In this document: in pieces, positions 61,774-64,000 of the stretch
Layout of the letters: the number at the start of each line of letters is the position of its first letter
How positions within the stretch are numbered: position 1 is the stretch's first letter
NCBI RefSeq assembly: GCF_021654575.1
Contig: NZ_AP024488.1
Location: 6,165,501-6,229,500, forward strand
Origin: Desulfoluna limicola
GTDB taxonomy: Bacteria > Desulfobacterota > Desulfobacteria > Desulfobacterales > Desulfolunaceae
Length of the DNA: 64,000 bases
Direction of reading: 5' to 3'
Translations under genes and position numbers: made by a program
Notes under the pieces: model-generated
The model's database searches: none
Seen by the model: the letters and a program-made list of their open reading frames with translations, nothing else
Told to the model about the DNA's origin: nothing

Positions 61774-62442
61774 ATGGCTGAACCAATGAACAAACGTGAA
61801 ATGATTGTCAAGCGCATCGCCAAAGAGTTCAAGGACGGCGACGTGGTGAATTTGGGCATCGGCATGCCCACCATGGTGGCCGATCACGTGCCTTCGGATG
61901 TGGAAATCTTTCTCCAGTCCGAAAACGGATTCATCGGTATTGGCCCTTGTCCTCCCAAGGGCCAGGAGGACCCGGACCTTATCAATGCAGGGAACAAGCC
62001 GGTGACGGTCAAGGCCGGCGGTTGCTTTTTTGACAGCGCCACCTCCTTCGGTATCATCCGGGGTGGGCATGTGGATGCCACTGTTCTGGGGACCCTTGAG
62101 GTGGATCAGGAGGGCAACATTGCCAACTACATCATCCCCGGCAAGATGGTGCCCGGCATGGGCGGTGCCATGGACCTGTGCACCGGCGCCAAACGCGTGA
62201 TCATCGCAACCGATCACGTGAACAAGAATGGCTCCTCGAAAATTTTGAAGCGATGCACCTTGCCTCTTACCGCGGCAAAGCAGGCGGATCTCATCGTCAC
62301 CGACATGGCGGTGATGGAGGTGACCTCTGAAGGACTGGTTCTGAAAGAGGTTGCCCCGGGTGTTACTGTGGCAGAGGTGGTGGAACAGACCGAAGCCGAA
62401 CTTATCATTCCTGATGAGGTGCCCACGATCTGCGTTGGGTAG
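61774..62442 (+). CDS. atoA: Butyrate/acetoacetate CoA-transferase subunit B
   Basis: 222 residues from ATG 61774, 2 bp after atoD; GTG 61768 would overlap atoD. Class I beta subunit with the catalytic glutamate in QSENGFIGIG near residue 47, and GGCFFDSATSFGIIRGGHVD and GAKRVIIATDHVNKNGSSKI. Together with AtoD it forms the active CoA-transferase. A terminator follows at 62471. Confidence 0.94.
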   Translation: MAEPMNKREMIVKRIAKEFKDGDVVNLGIGMPTMVADHVPSDVEIFLQSENGFIGIGPCPPKGQEDPDLINAGNKPVTVKAGGCFFDSATSFGIIRGGHVDATVLGTLEVDQEGNIANYIIPGKMVPGMGGAMDLCTGAKRVIIATDHVNKNGSSKILKRCTLPLTAAKQADLIVTDMAVMEVTSEGLVLKEVAPGVTVAEVVEQTEAELIIPDEVPTICVG

Positions 62443-62470
62443 GCCTGACACCAGGGCCTGTGAATATTGT

Positions 62471-62506
62471 AAAAGCCGTGTCCTGATAAGGGGTGCGGCT
62501 TTTTTT
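62471..62506 (+). terminator. Terminator of atoD-atoA
   Basis: AAAAGCCG / CGGCTTTT stem, 17-nt loop with partial further pairing, followed by a run of T; 28 bp after the atoA stop. Confidence 0.8.
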
Positions 62507-62628
62507 GTCTGGGTTACCCCGAAGGTGGCGCCTGTTTTTTCGGGTGGGGGGAAAGGCCTTGTTTTGGGAACTCTCCATTATTTGAGCGCGTTGTTACAGT
62601 GGTGGGGGAGTGAAAGTTGGGGGGTATT

Positions 62629-62860
62629 GTAACGGTTCAGCCATGCCTCCGGCGGGTCGCTTTTTAAAAAAGCTCCGCAAAAACTTTCCGGTTGTGGTTC
62701 CCTTTTCCCTTAGCGCGCAGGGGCTAAGGGAAAAGAAAACCAGAGACTTCTTAAGCCCAAACGGTATGGGTTGCGGAGATCGGTGATGCAATCGAAGCAG
62801 CGCTCAAAACCTGTTTGTCACATTTTTCAAATGTTTGAGCTCCGGCACGGGGAAACGTGC
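62629..62860. repeat. Mosaic palindromic repeat, near full length (arm 2 ... arm 1)
   Basis: Outer motif GTAACGGTTCAGCC, then GCCTCCGGCGGGTCGC with TTTTTAAAAAAGCTCCGC (arm 2). The interior holds a long hairpin (CTTTTCCCTTAGC / GCTAAGGGAAAAG) and CCAAACGGTATGGGTTGCGG, which recurs at 44050-44071 on the other strand. It closes with a degraded arm 1 (CAAAACCTGTTTGTCAC, TTTTTCAAATGTTTGAGC). It fills most of the 428-bp gap between atoA and hldE. Confidence 0.82.
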
Positions 62861-62870
62861 CGCCCTTATT

Positions 62871-64000
62871 TTATTGCTGATTGAGGATACGTTGTTCAAT
62901 ACCTGTGGAACTGTGGCCTTCCATAAGGGGGACCAGCTCCACGCGACCGCCGTAGTTCTCCACCACATCTTTGCCCACTACCTGTTCGGGGGTGTAGTCA
63001 GCACCCTTGACCAGGATGTCGGGCTTGACGGCCCGGATCAACTCGATGGGGGTGTCTTCGTCAAAGATGACCACGAGGTCCACGGAGGAGAGGGCGCTTA
63101 AGATGGCACCCCGGTCTTCCTCTTTGACGATGGGGCGCCGGCTTCCTTTGAGGCGTCGCACCGAGGCGTCGCTGTTGAGGCCCACCACCAGCCTGTCTCC
63201 GAGGTTTTTGGCCTTGTGGAGAATGTCAACGTGCCCGTGGTGGAGCAGGTCGAAACAGCCGTTGGTGAAAACCACGTCGTCGCCGTTCTCCTGCCAGAGG
63301 GCCACCTTGTGGGCCGCTGTGGCGCGGTCACAGATTTTGATGAAATCGGGCCTTTTTTTGTCGCTCTGCACCTGTTTGAGCTCGCCGATGGTGACGGGGC
63401 GGGTGCCCAGTTTGCCCACCACGATACCCGCCGCGGCATTGGCCAGCTTGGCTGATTCGTCAAAGGGAAACCCTGCGGCAACGGAGGCGGCGAGGGTTGC
63501 GATGACGGTATCGCCGGCGCCGGAGACATCAAACACCTCTCGGGCCTCTGTGGGGATGAAGAGAGGCTCTTCTTCCCCTGTTCTGAGGCACATGCCGTCG
63601 GCTCCTCGAGTGAGGAGCAGGTGGGAGAGCCCGTAGGTGGTTCGCGTCTCTTCCACAAGGGCGGCGGTGGATGCGTCGCCCTTGTCCAGTCGGATCCCGA
63701 GGACCAGCTCCAGTTCGCTGGTGTTGGGGGTGATGCAGGAGGCACCGTGGTAGCGGTCCCAATCGCTTCCCTTGGGATCGACAAAGACCGGGATTCCCTG
63801 GCCTGTGGCCATGCGGATGAGGTGCTGGCAGAGCCCGTCGGTCTGCATCATCCCTTTGCCGTAGTCCGAAAGGATCAGGGCGTCAGCCTCTGCAATGGCA
63901 GACTCGCAGGTGGCCACAACGGAGGCCTCATCGGTTTCTGAAAGGGGGACGGCCACTTCGCTGTCCAGCCTGAAAAGCTGCTGCTTCTGAGCCATGATGC
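62871..64000 (-). CDS. hldE: Bifunctional heptose 7-phosphate kinase / heptose 1-phosphate adenylyltransferase (5' end outside window)
   Basis: The visible 374 residues lack roughly the first 110 of a typical HldE (about 480), and the frame is open to the window edge, so the gene is cut by the window rather than broken. The kinase part (ribokinase family) shows ALILSDYGKGMM, FVDPKGSDWDRYHGASCITP and the catalytic FDVSGAGDTVIATLAASVA. The cytidylyltransferase-like part shows FTNGCFDLLHHGHVDILHKA and GLNSDASVRRLKGSRRPIV. It makes ADP-heptose for the LPS inner core. Confidence 0.93.
   Translation of the reverse strand, partial: IMAQKQQLFRLDSEVAVPLSETDEASVVATCESAIAEADALILSDYGKGMMQTDGLCQHLIRMATGQGIPVFVDPKGSDWDRYHGASCITPNTSELELVLGIRLDKGDASTAALVEETRTTYGLSHLLLTRGADGMCLRTGEEEPLFIPTEAREVFDVSGAGDTVIATLAASVAAGFPFDESAKLANAAAGIVVGKLGTRPVTIGELKQVQSDKKRPDFIKICDRATAAHKVALWQENGDDVVFTNGCFDLLHHGHVDILHKAKNLGDRLVVGLNSDASVRRLKGSRRPIVKEEDRGAILSALSSVDLVVIFDEDTPIELIRAVKPDILVKGADYTPEQVVGKDVVENYGGRVELVPLMEGHSSTGIEQRILNQQ

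Noticed and set aside
2283..62860. CRISPR or integron array interpretation of the repeats
   Set aside because: Copies are dispersed, differ in arm and length, have no regular spacers and no cas or integrase gene nearby.

Overview
The window reads as chromosomal DNA of an anaerobic Gram-negative bacterium, most likely a sulfate-reducer-like member of the Desulfobacterota (Desulfobacteraceae/Desulfoluna type). This is inferred from the gene mix: outer-membrane LPS genes (lptF, lptG, lpxK, hldE), a PilY1 pilus protein, sigma-54-driven flagellar operons, an anaerobic benzimidazole (B12 lower ligand) route, and a complete lysine fermentation pathway. No rRNA, tRNA, CRISPR array, prophage or transposase gene was seen.

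Layout. 1-12.7 kb: the 3' part of pilY1, a nucleotidyltransferase/kinase fusion (MurU-AmgK type), plsB, a small two-helix membrane protein, a large NAD-glutamate dehydrogenase and a PlsC-like acyltransferase. 13.0-30.4 kb: flagellar locus. A sigma-54 promoter drives fliK-flgD-flgE, and a second drives fliL-fliM-fliN-fliO-fliP-fliQ-fliR-flhB-flhA-flhF-flhG-fliA plus two further genes. The first of these is a FliL-like membrane protein whose cytoplasmic part carries about five copies of the FliM N-terminal (CheY-binding) motif. 30.7-33.5 kb: small accessory genes (VOC protein, CopZ-like Fe-S/Zn protein, ChrB C-terminal domain protein, Lrp regulator). 34.1-38.3 kb: threonine catabolism and uptake (kbl-tdh, sstT). 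38.6-42.9 kb: a cobalamin riboswitch with terminator, a ThiC-family gene best read as bzaF, cobT, and a candidate O-methyltransferase BzaC. 43.3-48.1 kb: an S24 regulator, then lptF-lptG and lpxK. 48.7-62.5 kb: lysine fermentation. On the minus strand lie tetR-kdd-kamA-kamB-kamC-kamD-kamE-kal-kce and an NhaC-type transporter, closed by a strong terminator; divergent from them are the CoA-transferase genes atoD-atoA. Two identical-type palindromes in the divergent region overlap the two predicted promoters and are probably the TetR operators. The window ends inside hldE.

How the parts connect: KamDE is an adenosylcobalamin enzyme, so the cobamide lower-ligand locus supports the lysine pathway. 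The pathway ends in crotonyl-CoA/butyryl-CoA, acetoacetate and ammonia, and AtoDA moves CoA between acetoacetate and the acyl-CoA.

The most unusual features are the FliM-motif array protein and a family of mosaic palindromic repeats. The repeats occupy about 21 intergenic loci. Their ends share GCCTCCGGCGG, to which one of four alternative palindromic arms is attached. They sit between genes, inside operons, and in places supply a gene's stop codon or ribosome-binding site.
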